Source of the DNA: Ramazzottius varieornatus
Taxonomy: Eukaryota; Tardigrada; Eutardigrada; Parachela; Ramazzottiidae
Length of the DNA stretch: 64,000 nt
Assembly (NCBI GenBank): GCA_001949185.1
Contig: BDGG01000001.1
Location: 6,121,353 to 6,185,352, forward strand
Direction of reading: 5' to 3'
The notes beneath the pieces were generated by a model that saw nothing but the letters and a program-made list of their open reading frames with translations, searched no databases and was not told where the DNA came from. The translations under genes and the position numbers were made by a program. Shown one piece after another: positions 10,801 through 23,065 of the stretch (positions are counted from its first letter, which is position 1; each line of letters begins with the position of its first letter).

Positions 10801-11673
10801 TTGCCAGGTCTATGTATCTTCCTTATCAGGCCCAGCGAAGCGAGGTCCTTCGTATGTGTGATAGCGCTTCATGCTTCGACAAAAACGGTGACACTTTCAG
10901 TCATCGCAAACACGGTACTGTATAATCACGCGCGAGTAGATCGGGGTGGAAGAATGTTTTCATTAGGCTTGAATATGGCCAGAAACGACCGTTTTGGAAT
11001 TCCGACATGAAAATTAATATTGAGGGACCTAGGCTGGACGATCCCCGTATTCAACAGAATTGATCTTGAATTCGGAATACAGGGGAAGTTATAATTGGTT
11101 ATCAAAATACAAGATGCGGCACGCAGCTAGGTTGGATGTCAGATATCTGATATTGCTACCACTCGGCTATTCCGATTAATTCTAATTGCAATTAGAATCG
11201 AAAACGCCATACTGGAACAACATCGAACTATGGTGGATATCGAGCGCAAGCATGTGCGAATGTTGATAGGGAGATTGAGACTGAGCAGCACAAGCGTTCG
11301 AATTCGCTCTCAATCTGTGCAGGAGGACATGCATGTTGCGTCCGTTTTTCCTCATCCAATAGTACTTTCTTGAATGGATTACGTCAGTACTCAACCTACT
11401 CTGAACGACATAGATTATGATGTTCGACCTATGCAGTCTTTCTGAAGGTGGTGGTGAGTGAATCAGAGCGAGCCTTTCGAACAAGAGGGACGAGAAAAGC
11501 GGCAGATGTTTCCACTGGAATTGCCCAGCGTACCTCTTCATTTCCTGGTTTACGATCTTCAACACCATCAATATCCCAAACACGGCCCCACTTCAGCCAC
11601 AGCAAACAGCGAATATACATTCATTCATCAATCATTCTTAGCCTCACCTACAGAACGTTTTCCGAAGTCTACC
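10801..11673. other. Intergenic, nothing recognised
   Basis: Several overlapping short frames on both strands; none supported. The 3' end of this stretch should hold the upstream control region of RYamide copy 2. Confidence 0.4.
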
Positions 11674-11681
11674 TATAAAAG
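11674..11681 (+). promoter_or_regulatory. TATA box of RYamide copy 2
   Basis: TATAAAAG sits 158 nt upstream of the start codon of the second RYamide precursor, on its strand. That spacing would give a 5' UTR of roughly 130 nt. Confidence 0.5.
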
Positions 11682-11838
11682 TGGGATCCCGCATTGCCAC
11701 TGACACAGAATCCCCATGCCTTTATCTTCAATACCACCTGGCTTTCTCGACTCTGTCCATTCCCGTACTGAGCAGTAGAGTTCGTCTTTGCTCCTTTTCT
11801 CGATATTCGTCCGTACTGATCCTGCATCCCAATCGAAA

Positions 11839-12175
11839 ATGGCCAGAGTGGTTCTTAATCTACTTCTGCTGTTCGCTTTGCTCGATGTCTGTTTGTGCCA
11901 GTTTTTCGTAAATGGAAGGTACGGTAAACGGTCGCAGGAAAGCTCTGGCTCGTCGGAATTAGAAGGTGAGATTGGGATGGCACTGTTGGTCAATACGACT
12001 GTGTGTTCTCTGGTACCTGACAGTAAAGCAAGCTTGAGTGCACCGAGACCGAATACCTAGAGATTTTGCAGGGATGGGCAACGAGATGGCATCGTCGTCC
12101 ACGCATGATGCATCTTTGCCACGGATGTACTGTTTCTACACCGGCTACCAATCTCTGTACAATTGTCGGAGGTAA
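11839..12175 (+). CDS. RYamide: RYamide-type neuropeptide precursor, copy 2
   Basis: Two exons: 11839-11965 and 12072-12175, with a 106-nt phase-1 intron (donor GTGAGA, acceptor TTTTGCAG). The signal peptide MARVVLNLLLLFALLDVCLC is followed by QFFVNGRY-G-KR, giving QFFVNGRYamide. Exon 2 ends CFYTGYQSLYNCRR and a stop. Two cysteines separated by exactly ten residues are the conserved C-terminal feature of luqin/RYamide precursors. Only one amidated peptide is encoded, where arthropod RYamide precursors usually carry two. The stop codon overlaps a donor-like GGTAAGT, so an alternatively spliced tail cannot be excluded. Expected function: secreted neuropeptide, linked in other ecdysozoans to feeding and water balance. 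Confidence 0.92.
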
Positions 12176-13238
12176 GTAGTCATGTTACTGTATTCTACAC
12201 AGGTCTAGAGTTCGAAATGATGGTGGTACCAACAGTTGACTCCTACACGGTCTCAAGCTAGTCCGTTCTGCGTCGATCATGAACTCGGACAGGTCTGTTT
12301 TATTCCCCAGACTTGGGACAGACGATGTAAGCACGAGCAATCGGTTTCCGTCGTAAGCGTCAGTTCACGCTGGTTTTCGCGAACGGAATGAAACAAAGTT
12401 CATCCTACAATTTCTCCACCCGCCAGTGCTACGTCTGTTTGCCGCACTATGCCGGACCTTCGCATCAAGGAACCTTCAGTGCTCCCCTCAATCAAGTACC
12501 GTCGACGACAGTCCTCTATTCCGCGTATCTGATTCCCTGAGTATAGCCCACAAGGTATCTCGACTTATCGTTACTCCCCTAATCTGGGAAACCATGGCTT
12601 ACGTAGTACTCTCGCCCGCTCTCGGCATTGAGCGTAATTAATCAAGTGTAATACACGACGCCGAAAGTCGTTCCGGCACCAGTCGCGGATACTACTACGG
12701 TTTTTTATGATTACTTTTCACGTACCAACCATCTGCTTGGTTGCTGATCTCATGGCGTATACACAACACAATCGGTGACGCATCAGATAGCCATAACGTC
12801 TGCTTTGCGGCCGGGTTGCCCGCCCTCACATACTCTCACATGTTCAGACTTTATAATTTCGCACATACAGTAGTTCACTTACTTACTGGCCATTGAGAAT
12901 GCTTCGGTGAGCTTTTCTTTAACTTACACCGTACTACTCGGACAAATCAATTGATAAAAACAAAGGAAACCAGAGACGGTCCTTCTATCAGCGTATGTTC
13001 GCACGATCTCCCATGATTCTAGCACCCGGGCCATGAGCTTTACATGAGCAATTAGTGGAAGTAGTAGACCCAAACGATCCTCCGAGTTCAGCCAAAGCAC
13101 GCTCTCTCACCGAACTTTGCCGGCTTTGAAATCAAACAGAAGAAAAGGGGGAACTCAAAAGAGGAAAGCTAGCAGACATCTCGATGCACACTGTACAAAA
13201 ATGACTGCTTCTATTGCAGCTATAATGATGTCTTTCGT
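12176..13238. other. Intergenic, nothing recognised
   Basis: No domain-bearing frame, RNA gene or repeat was identified. Confidence 0.4.
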
Positions 13239-14167
13239 TCACATGTGTTGCATTCTGGATGCCCTTGACGATTCGTAGGATGTCGCTTTCCTTCCACAAA
13301 TCATACCACCAATCGTCACAAGCATAAGCAGACCAACGAAAACACAGAAAAATGCGACCAGACTGCCGTTTGCGGCTTTACCGTTAGATCTTCCGCCTAC
13401 ACCTGCACGCTGAGCTCGGGCTTGTGCGATTGGTGGTGTATCGGTCGTCGTGAGCAAAGACGTAACTACCACCTTGTACGTCGACGCGTCCACCTTCGTT
13501 ACCACCTTCGTTGTACCCTCCTCCGCCGGCTGATGTGCTCCTGACATTGAGTAGGCTTCTGGCTCAGGTTGCTTCTGGTTGCATGGTTGGATGCTCACTG
13601 TTTCCACCTGTCGACCATGGGATACCACTTTGTCCAAGTTTTGGTCGCAGTTGTCGTCTTCCCGGCTTCCATAAAGGCTGATCGCGTCAAGGCTGCTGTG
13701 TAGCGAACTGTTGGCGTTAACTTGGAACCTCACGTTATCGACCGAGTCAACAGAATGAGCATCTTTGCAATAGAAACTGATATTGTAATCTGTGCTTCGG
13801 AAGTGTTTCGCGCATACACGATAGAGATAAGCTCCCGATACTCCATTGTACAAGCAGCCGCATAAATCAGCATGGCACTCTGTGGTGGTTACAGTGAAAC
13901 GCAGGGAGTACGTCGGGCACTTGTAGAGAATTCTACCTTGAGGTCCATCAATAACAAGCTTCGCGGCCTCCTTGGCCAATAATCCTGGCGATCGAAGGAA
14001 CACAGCTGATGGGCTAGGATACGTGAATTCTCAGAGGAACAGTTATCGCTTGGCTTACCTCTAGCCGGTGCAGCGCCGAAAACTTCCCCGCCCTGAAGAA
14101 ACATGCTAACGAGACCTATGATCGTAGAATAACTCCAGAAGACATTCAACTTCTCCAGCAAATTCAT
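13239..14167 (-). CDS. Secreted-type single-pass membrane protein with Thr/Ser stalk
   Basis: Two exons, 14167-14059 and 14005-13239, with a 53-nt intron (donor GTAAGC, acceptor CATCAG) joining in frame. The N-terminus has a signal-anchor-like segment (SYSTIIGLVSMFLQGG). The ectodomain has about ten cysteines in the first half (for example CHADLCGCLYNGVSGAYLYR), then a Thr/Val/Pro-rich stalk (VVVTSLLTTTDTPPIAQA), a membrane helix (SLVAFFCVFVGLLMLVTIGG) and a 20-residue tail. I do not recognise the ectodomain family. The layout suggests a cell-surface or cuticle-associated protein, similar in plan but not obviously in sequence to the protein at 38338-39559. Confidence 0.65.
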
Positions 14168-15198
14168 GCTTCTCTTGAGTACTTGTACACTACAACAAGC
14201 AATACGACTATGTGGTAGTTAACTGTCTACAAATTAGAAAAAATATATATGATACTGCGAAACACAAGAGGTACGCACAAGCATTGCGTTCGAGTAGTAA
14301 AGTGCGAAGTAAGAAGCCATTATGTAATTCAACGTTGCTGTTTATTTTGGTATTATCCACATACCAGATAATACAGTAAACCTCGTCAGTTCAGGCGGGG
14401 TTTGTGCTGTGATATTACAGCCTCACGTTGTATCAACTTCCAAATGATTATACGGTACCAAGGCAATCAAGCTCGGCACGGCGTCGATGCTCCAGACCAG
14501 GACGATGTTTTCTTCTTTTGCTACAAAATGTGCTCGCGGTTGTCTTCTCATTTTTTCCGTACGGGTAAATTCCACATTTTGGGCGGGCCAACTGCCCCAT
14601 CGTAGCGCGGTCAGCGCGAAAAGTTCTGGCTGTGCTGAATTGATTATGTTTAGCCGCCCGGTGTGCAGCTTCTCTTCGATTTAACCAATGCGGGTGTTCG
14701 GCGATACCGACTGTCGACAAGCTCGTGCCATGATCCACCAGCAGGAGGTGCACTCTTGTTTCCAGGTGTCTAAACTTGAGGGTTCACCTCTGCCTGTCTT
14801 CTTGGGGTCCAAAAGTTATTCTCGGGATCAACTGCTTTGGCGTGGGGATGCATCTCTCCTCGGATCATAGCACGAACTTCCTATGGCAGACGGCATCCAT
14901 GGTTGTACGTACTTGGGTAGTATCTAACCAGTGCTGTACGACCACGTTGCATTGTCTGTGATTGTACGAACAGCGCTTGGCCACAAGTCAACTAGGAAAG
15001 CTTTCTGCCCACTGAGCGAAGACCTTGGAGAACTCGATATGCAGCCGTGTGACTTGACACTTTAATCAGGCCTGCCGCTGTAAAGTAGCCAATGTGCCAA
15101 AAAATTGGTTCCCGTTTGTGGTGCCCGTCATGTGCCTATCGACTGAAACTCGGGTCGGTTAATTTAGATGAAACCGGTTTCGTCTACGTGACTGCTCA
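14168..15198. other. Intergenic or 5' part of next gene, unresolved
   Basis: Around 15092 a frame reads CQKIGSRLWCPSCAYRL, a C..C..C arrangement that could be an upstream exon of the following plus-strand gene. I could not link it by a convincing splice. Confidence 0.3.
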
Positions 15199-18100
15199 AT
15201 GGTTGCAGCGTACGTACACGGCTTGCACACTGGTTCCAGCCGCGACGTCAGGTTTGACGTTGCCGTTCCCCAGCTGCTTGCCACAGTGGAATTTTCCAGC
15301 GGCAGGCCTGACTTTAATGCAGCATGGCGAACTCCCCAGGCATGGATCTTCAATGGCATGGGTCTTCATGCAGCTTGTGAAACCAGTTCCAATGTCAAGC
15401 ATTTGACCATCCCTAATTACAAAACTTTTGACAGCGACTTCCGTATCGTTGTGACGTGGTGCAAAACATACCCTGTGGCATCCGCGCGAAATAGCCTTTC
15501 CCGGGGAATTGAAAGCAGCCATTCAAAAGCTCAATCAAGTAACTGCGCTTTGCATGATGCAGTACGAGAAGAAAATGTAAAATTTCCAAGTCAGAGCCAG
15601 GCCAATCGTACGGCCAGCCAACAACATCACATTCAAACGGCTGTGCTCAGCCGTAACGTTCATCTACCTGAATTTACGGACTTTATGTTTGCTTCTCGCA
15701 TTTCTGATCCCTCTTCGACTTTCTCGCCGACGGTGATCGATGTTCCAGTGCGAAGCACCTGCGACGAACTTGCTCTGGATATCGAAGGTGAGCTGTATCA
15801 CAAGCCGCATTCGGAAAAGGACCCAAGCCGAACTATCCTGAACTGGGCATCTTTTCGACGAAAAGAGGTGAGGAATATCGACAAGAATCCTCTTTTACGC
15901 TTTGTCAAGAATCTTGCTTGGTAAATCGTTCGCTGCTTTCTTTAGGGTCAGATGTATACTAGTCTCACAGTAGACGTCAGACTGTTGCTCCAATCACTTA
16001 TCGCCGGAAAAGCTGTGGGTGCCGCCGTGCCGGAGCTGGGCTGCTCAAGCAGAAGAAGCACAACAACGCGTCTCCTTCCACCTTCGACAACACTCGCGCC
16101 ATTGAAGCTGATAGCAATACTGGACCCAAGGGAGGCCTCGCGGGATTGATGAGCATGTTTGGTGTTCAGGTAAGCTTGGCTAACATTTCCTACCCGCTTG
16201 GCAGAGGACAAATACTGGTATAAGTTTCAAATGGGAGCTCGGCAGAAAATTCGACAAGACCGATTTTCAAACGGCGCACGCTCCCGGCCATTGGAACAGA
16301 CAACATGCGCCACTTGGGGAAAACCATCTTGTCGAATTGGCTCACCGAGCTCGCAAACTGCTCCGAAGATCGCAACAATCTTGCCGCAACAGCCAGGATA
16401 CCTTTTTATCCGCTGCTCAAAATTAGTAGCCGAGAAGGCCCATGCACTAAATTGCTCTTTCGCAGGTGATTGTGGAGTATACTCCTAACAGCCAAGAGGA
16501 TGGAAAGTCTACCGATGGGGACGCTGCTTTATACTATTACTGTACGTTAATACCTGAACGTTTCTTGATGAGAGGATAGAAGACACATATTATGAATTGT
16601 AATGCGTTACTGTTCACAGTTCTTGCGTTTTACAGAATAACAACAAGGGACTTATTTGCTTGTTCTGTCGTGATGTCAAGAATGACAGCTGGGAAGGACG
16701 AGACGCTGAGATGATCGTCCATAACGTTCATTTTGGCGTGGGGAGGTGAAAGGTTCGAGGGCTGCGGAAAGCTCTTCCACCGTGGATGTCTTAAGTTGGT
16801 CCTGTTATTGCCGGGAAAGGGCAAATACTCAGAGTATGCAACAAAGTGCTTCCACTGCGAGTAAGTTTGGAAAAGTTGGTCGGTAGGACTTCTCGTGTGG
16901 AGAAATTTTTGTGAAGAACGAGATAGGACTTCACAGTGCAGTAGGACGTGTAAGCGTACACATGGTTGTAGTCAGTAGGCCGAATACCAAATTTCAACCA
17001 ATAATTTGCTTTCGGTGAAATTTTCCCCAGCTGGAAAATTTTTCTGACCAAGAACCTGGTTTTTTGAGCCAAACACATGTGGTGTTCGGGAAATTTGTAC
17101 CCTGGTCTGTCACCCGTTTTGCATTTCCCGGTCCGGATAATCCTGGGGTGTACCCCTTGTAAGCCGTTAGCGGTAGCGGTAGCGGCACTTCGTGCTTGAC
17201 AATTTTAGTCTTGTATTTTTTTCGCGATTATTCTGGACTGATTTCAGAGCCGATCCTGATTACAGTTAAAGGTGAAGCTGCACCTTGACGAAGTTTCCTG
17301 TGTTCNNNNNNNNNNNNNNNNNNNNNNNNNNNNNNNNNNNNNNNNNNNNNNNNNNCGGAATCTTCCAGAGGCAAAAAGTCCGAGGGAGGGCAGAAGAAGC
17401 AGGCGAATCCGTCTGATGTAGGGACTTCCGGTGAGTGACTGGACGTTCAATCATCCCTGAAACCCTATTTGGATCACCATTTGTACTTTCAGGTCCAACA
17501 ATGCGAACTCGGAAGCGGAAGAGCGTTGTGGAAGAAGTCGAAAACCCAGAGAAGAGTCGACTAGAAAACATCCAAAAAAAAGGTTCGTTCATCTTGTCCA
17601 GTTGCGTTTGGGAGAATTATGACCTGAGGGGTATACCCCGTATTCTACCTATTGTCTTGTCAGACTTCATCGTGGTTCAGTTTCCGGACAAGATGGCTTT
17701 GACACTGGATATGAACGCTGTCACGACAACGAAGAAATGGGATGTGGACGACGGCGTTTCCTACGGTGAGTCCCTAGCTGCGGGTGACCAGATAGTCGTT
17801 CGTCACTCGAGAAAGATGGACGCAAAGCTGCAGTCTTCCAAAGCCAAAGTCATGATCATCACTGCGAGCAAAAATGAAGCTGAAGGTCTACGGAAACCGC
17901 TTGACGAGCAAGCCAGGAAAGCGATTGTACATGCTTCCCATATTCTACGGCTATCTCTGCTGTTAGTGCTTGCTCATCGAGTAGTTTTCAGAAAATCGCT
18001 CCAAAGAAACCTTCCGGTCCGTTGTCACCTCCCAAAATTCAGAATGAGCGAGATTTCAAATCGGAGCTGGTCTGTGAATCTGCTGATGGACAACACGTCG

Positions 18101-18549
18101 ACGAAGATGAAGCTTGGGTTAGCGAGTCGGCCGGAGTTGGAAAAACAGAACGGTCGGCGTCCCCACAGCTTCAGTTGGCTCAGACTTTGGATAGGCCTTA
18201 CTGTTCTTTGGTCCAAGGCACAACGCTCTGGATTTGTTCGTGGGTCGTGGATTTGGGCTTCAGGCGGCCCTGGGAAGCGGTGTCGTTACTGACATTGTCG
18301 ATAAGAAGATTTTCGTCTACCGCTCGTTCAAGTTCAAGTTCTATTTCTAATGGCAATGTTTCTTCTCAGGTTGGATAAACTCCTTCCATCCGGTGTCATG
18401 ACGAGTGACCAAGAGTCACCAGTACCGAAGTGGTCACGGCGTTTGGCAGACGGCTGTACAACAAGAGAAAGAGTATGGACCCCGGCGAGGGTACTTCAGG
18501 AGTACAATCCAAAGACCTAGCTTTCGAATCTGATGATGAACCTTTGTGA
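15199..18549 (+). CDS. Multi-exon gene with PHD-like zinc finger, structure unresolved
   Basis: Several exons are individually convincing. An exon ending at 15867 (FRRKE, donor GTGAGG) joins in frame at about 15966 to SHSRRQTVAPITYRRKSC and runs to MSMFGVQ with donor GTAAGC near 16170. Next come VIVEYTPNSQEDGKSTDGD (from about 16466) and an exon reading ICLFCRDVKNDSWEGRD. About 16751-16861 encodes FEGCGKLFHRGCLKL...CFHCE. The C..C, C-x-H-x-C and CFHC pattern is that of a PHD-type finger, suggesting chromatin binding. Later pieces are Lys/Glu-rich (GKKSEGGQKKQANPSDVG; RKRKSVVEEVENPEK). The C-terminus may be FGRRLYNKRKSMDPGEG...SDDEPL ending at 18549. The 50-N gap at 17306 interrupts the gene. 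The start, several junctions and the family are unknown; frame problems near 16545 may reflect sequence error. Confidence 0.45.
16271..16340. repeat. GTGGCGCAC hairpin repeat, copy in intron
   Basis: GGCGCACG at the left and TGCGCCACTTGGGG at the right form a hairpin followed by ATCTTGTCGAATT. The same arm is seen at 46641, 47988, 52478 and 53345. It lies in an intron of the PHD-like gene. Confidence 0.6.
17306..17355. other. Assembly gap (50 N)
   Basis: A run of exactly 50 N, probably a gap of nominal length, inside the PHD-like gene. Confidence 0.95.
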
Positions 18550-21500
18550 AAAGTCTCGCTGCTCGTTCAACTAGCCTCCCTTTTCTTCTCTATTGAGCAT
18601 CCAAAATTGCGAACGATGTAGGATTCTCATTGTCTGTAGGCTAACTTTTCGAACTGCGGATGCGTGTAAGAAAACTCCGAATCAGTATCAGTCGACACTT
18701 CCGCTTTCCCCAAACATCCGCTTCTGAATGCCCTCCCGAACATGCGATACGGAAACGATGAGGTATATGACAGACCATATACCTCATCGCATCTGTTTGG
18801 TATCATTTGTGGAGTGTGGGCATCAATGACGGACGGGCTTGCCTTGTTGCTTGATCTGTAACTTGTAGGGTACGAACTGTAAAGTGGACCTCCTTTTTCT
18901 CGCCTCTCCTTACCTTCTCCCTTTACTCCGTCGCACCGTGTTGTACTGTAAGGTTCGCCCCACACCTCTTAGACCAACCTTCGAAGGCGACATTTTTCTT
19001 CCAGAAAGGGTCGACAACCGCAAATTCAAAACCGTCCAGTGATATAGTTTATGTGTCCTCTACATGTTAACCAGCAAAATTGACTTGACAACCTTTATAG
19101 TCTTCAAGACAAAAAATTATGAAGTTGGTTGGGTCAACCCGAAGCCTTTCTGTTACGGTGTATTTTTCGGAGAGAGCGACCGGGTCCACTAGGCATGTGC
19201 ACTGTGCATGCTGATTTACTACCCGTTGGTTTGCCGTACCACCGCCAGTCTTCACTGCGGAGAGCGCAATGAAGAAAAAGGCAGTACAATAATCAACGGA
19301 CAAGGGCTCTACTGACCAGCGCAATATCCTCTGCAGGCAGAGGGTGGAAGTTGACTGGTCAAGTCTATGTCCCACTGCCCTGCTGAGTAAACAAACTTTG
19401 AAGCGTCACGCTGAACAGTCGACCCGATCACGATTAAAATTTGACCAAAAATTTACGAATAATCACAAAAATTATCCAAAACACTTTCTCGAGCGGTGAC
19501 ACTTGTGTCCACGAAGTGTTAGTTTTGGAGACCGCAACCGTCTGTGGTTCCTAAGAAATCGGCCTCAAAGGGAGTTACTCTGGCATTTATCGGTCGGCGT
19601 TGCAAGTCGCCGTTTGAAAAAAACTATTACTTCGTAGGCGAAGTTGTTGTCTACAACTTTCATACTGGTTGGCTCTTGACCAAACTCGCGAGTTGAAATA
19701 GAATGCTGCAAAACCAAAATCGTGTTTGTTGGTCCACAGCAGCGCACTTTAGCGTGTTTTGTGCGTTGCGTGCACCAGTAAATTGTAGTATGACCATTAC
19801 TCCAACAAACGGGTCTTTACACGGAAAACTTTCCTCCACTTCTCGTACCTAATTGTTTCCCGGAAGGGCCAGAATACGCGATAAGCTCTCCTGAAACAGC
19901 TTGCTTTTTTTAATCGGTCATTGACGCTGTTATTAGCTCAATTGATAACCTTCATCGTCAAGTATACAATGCGGTTAATCAGCGCACATATGTCGTAATG
20001 TCCACTAAACCTGACCGAGTACAGTCAAGCACCGTTTTCTCCCACGGCAGATTCGGTTACTTCAGAAGTAAAATACTATAAAACCATCAAGTCTCAGAAT
20101 CTCGGGGCATGAGTATTTGAATGACAACGTCCTCACTGCATCAGCCTTTTCCGCATAGTCAAGTTCCCATCAGACCATGCTCTTGACTTCCTGGTAGCAT
20201 GGGCCACATTCGAACCCTGTAGTCAAGTCAGACGTTTGCTTTTTGATCAACCATCTTACACTATATGAAAACGATCACAGTCACAATTATACCCACGAGG
20301 ATACAATCAAAGATCACCGGGGGTATTTTGAACTTCCGGCACTGCTGTTTACGACTGCGTTATGAAGGCCTCGTTGAGCCGTCATTGCACCTTCACTTTC
20401 CGTGACCGTTGGAGTCATTGTGATGGTGGATGATCTTTGTGACGCACTTCCGGAGAAGTATTATTGCGTCTATCGTGTACAGCTGGTTCCGAGTGAAAAA
20501 CGGTTGCAGTTCCGGACATACATCGTTTCTAGCTGTCTATCGTTTCGGTTTGCGTCTTGCAAATTTGGATCGCGTTTCCCATTCCAAGATCAACGTAAAT
20601 TTTAATTCCCGTCAGACCATCGATAAATGTTCCGTTCGCGAGCATTTGGACTATCAGATGACCGACCAGATGGCCCCCATAAACATCTCTACAAGAACAG
20701 GTATTGTTGACATCGTCACCCTTCGGTCAAGGTAGACTTGGAGTTGGAGTATAGGCGCCGGAGCAGTTGCCTCGTTCCAGCATTTCCGACGCAGCTGCAT
20801 AGATCTGAGAGTTAAAGTTGCGTTCAACAGAAATTTTGTGTTCGTTCGATCTCTGCAAGTTTTTGGATAAGTCAGAGCAACTTATGAGCAATAATGCAAA
20901 ATTAGAGCCTAGGCTTGGAAGTCATTCGTTGAAAAACTTTGGAAAGTCTATGACGGAAGGTCTTTTGAGTGCTCCACGTTCTAGAAAACATTACGTAGTT
21001 CCTTCCCCCTTGTACGCTTGAGTTTGACTCCAGCAGTGAATGAAACAGGCAGTCTAGTGCCTGGTTTGAGCAGAAGGAAGTCAAGCCGGACCGCAGCCAA
21101 GACAAAGGAAATGAAGATATAATTTTTACAAAGCAAAAGTGCGCAAGTGAAACGGGGTAAATCCATCTGGTGCAGCCGGATCACCAGCTGCATTCGAAAA
21201 CCCTTCCGTTTTCTCCACCCCGTTTTGCTTTCTGATAAAAATTAGCTTCTAGTTTGTATGTCCTTCATACTCTAGTTTCTATTTACGGAAGCGCTAAAAT
21301 CCATCTATCCCAAATTTTCAAAAGACTGTATTTCCACCATCGATGCGGATAACGGTAGAATAACAGCACAAAATGCGCGAGTTTAAGAAGAAAATAAAAA
21401 ACAGCTTTTTGCATCTTTTCAATAAATTATTTCTCTTTCTGTGCGAGAACCAGGTACCTCATTTGCTGAGGATGGTGGCTAGATTTGATCGGCTATCTTT

Positions 21501-21559
21501 CGGACGCGTGTTCTGGAAAATAACACTTTCAGGTGGTCTATGCCTCAAAACTTATTGAA
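18550..21559. other. Gene-poor stretch, nothing recognised
   Basis: Three kilobases without a supported gene on either strand. Only short unsplit frames occur. It may contain old repeats whose families I cannot name. Confidence 0.4.
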
Positions 21560-21700
21560 CCCCCTATGTAGGTATTATGGTTATTCAGATGACGTAGCAA
21601 CTTGCGAGCTGCGGTCACTCCGGCCAGCCTTCTTTTATTTACCTCTTCTTGAACTAACGGCAAAAACTTTCCTTGCTTGGATGATGAGACCACAACGCCG
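21560..21700. repeat. Dispersed repeat, pair of 44315-44450
   Basis: About 135 bp, beginning TATGTAGGTATTATGGTTAT, is repeated with scattered substitutions at 44315-44450 in the same orientation. Both strands are open in both copies; on the minus strand the peptide is SSKQGKFLPLVQEEV and onwards. It may be a fragment of a transposon coding region. Confidence 0.6.
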
Positions 21701-21957
21701 ATCGCGAACAAACCTACAAGACTAAAGGCTTGATTGCCCTCTGTCCATAGTGAAAAATCATGAAGTTGATTGTATGTTCAGAGATCGACTTTTACTAACA
21801 AGGGGATTTTTCCAATCCGCCGCCTCTGATCCTCAAACCGACGCTCCAGGTGGATACAGAAGAGTTTCCTCTATTGACGGAGCCGAAATCCTACTCGTCA
21901 TTCCGTCTTGAAATAAACGGGAGGGTTCGGAATTGACAGTCCATTAACCGCTAAAGT

Positions 21958-22185
21958 GCGCCGCGATGACGTAAAAGTTTCTCGATTGTCACTTTGATTG
22001 ACCACAAATCGCTCAGCTGATCGCCCGTACAGTACTGTACAGTACTGTGAACTTTTCCCGCACCAAACGCTAGAAATAAACAAAAGCAAGCCGTTCGCTG
22101 CACAGTCACAGTACGGGCGATCAGCTGAGCGCTTTGTGGTCAATGAAAGTGAGAATCAAGAAACCTTTACGTCGTCACAGCTTTT
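21958..22185. repeat. Nested inverted repeat (MITE-like), about 70-bp arms
   Basis: The left arm contains GACGTAAAAGTTTCTCGATT and CGCTCAGCTGATCGCCCGTA. The right arm carries the same words in reverse complement (GACGTAAAGGTTTCTTGATT). The two arms differ at a handful of sites. The centre holds the short palindrome GTACAGTACTGTACAGTAC. Confidence 0.75.
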
Positions 22186-22603
22186 GGTTCACCAGTACAT
22201 AGTAAATTCTATCACAGTTTTCTTCAATTGACTGATCAACGAAAATAATCACGGTGGACATAAGAAGTTGAGCGACAGTTGCTGATTTCTATACGAACAG
22301 ACGAAAACAGGCCGAACTGGCACGTGCTGGAACCGAAAACGCACCATGACAAGCCATACGGTAGTGCAACCATTTTGCCACCAGCAGTGCTGTCCAATAC
22401 TGTCGGAACTGCGATTTCTGACTGACGGAGGGCGTAGTTCTCAAGTCGAGCAGCTTGCGACACAATGCGTACCCAGCTAAAGCTGCGCATCAGGTAGTAC
22501 TCATAGCCAACCAGAACGATGTGGCTGCGCACGGTGCCAGTGAGTGGGAAAGGATTAGCATTGCCAGATGGCCAGTTTCGGCTCGAGTTCTAGCACGGAA
22601 TCC

Positions 22604-22805
22604 GCAGATTTCGTATGAAATATCCTCTTACCGCAGACCATATTAAACCACATAAACCAGTGGTTTATATGGTTTGGCGTGAGGTCGAATCCGGTTTGAG
22701 TGGTTTGGTTTGAGATGCCAATTGGTTCGAGGTGGTTTGGTTTGGATGTCAAACCACCAACCACATAAACCATATAAACCACTTTCTAAATGGTCTGATC
22801 TGGTT
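22604..22805. repeat. Nested GGTTTGG / AAACCACATAAACC foldback
   Basis: AAACCACATAAACCA near the left and ACCATATAAACCACTTTC near the right pair with GGTTTATATGGTTTGG and repeated TGGTTTGG words between them, giving an imperfect foldback of about 200 bp. Confidence 0.55.
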
Positions 22806-23065
22806 TTTAACAGCTCTAGTTTGAGGATCAGAGGCGGCGGATTGGAAAAATCCCCTTGTAAGACAAGACTATAGGGCAGTAAACAACATAACAGAACTCG
22901 ACCAAAACGTAAAATTTCCTTTGTTGCATCGACGGTGTCTAGGTGTCCAGGTGTCATCTTTAATTTCGAAGCCGCGAATAGAGTACGAGGGAAAGACAAC
23001 ATGAATTTAAAAGAAACTGTTGTATTCTGATTTGTATTCAACTTTGTTCGTTATCAAATGGTAGA

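Larger units (their letters stand above)
21800..22858. mobile_element. PIF/Harbinger-like non-autonomous DNA transposon
   Basis: The ends are a perfect 40-bp inverted repeat starting CAAGGGGATTTTTCCAATCC. It is flanked on both sides by TAA (21797-21799 and 22859-22861). A three-base TAA duplication is what PIF/Harbinger-type elements leave. Total length is 1059 bp with no transposase frame, so it is non-autonomous. Two further inverted-repeat units (21958-22185 and 22604-22805) lie inside and may be nested insertions. Perfect arms suggest a fairly recent insertion. Confidence 0.8.

Noticed and set aside
10269-10801. Open frames of 160-167 codons on both strands
   Set aside because: They mirror each other because the DNA is an inverted repeat of GTGTGG/ACACC words; the peptides are low-complexity.
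15196-15522. Minus-strand 108-codon frame
   Set aside because: Overlaps the more plausible plus-strand exon and shows no motif.
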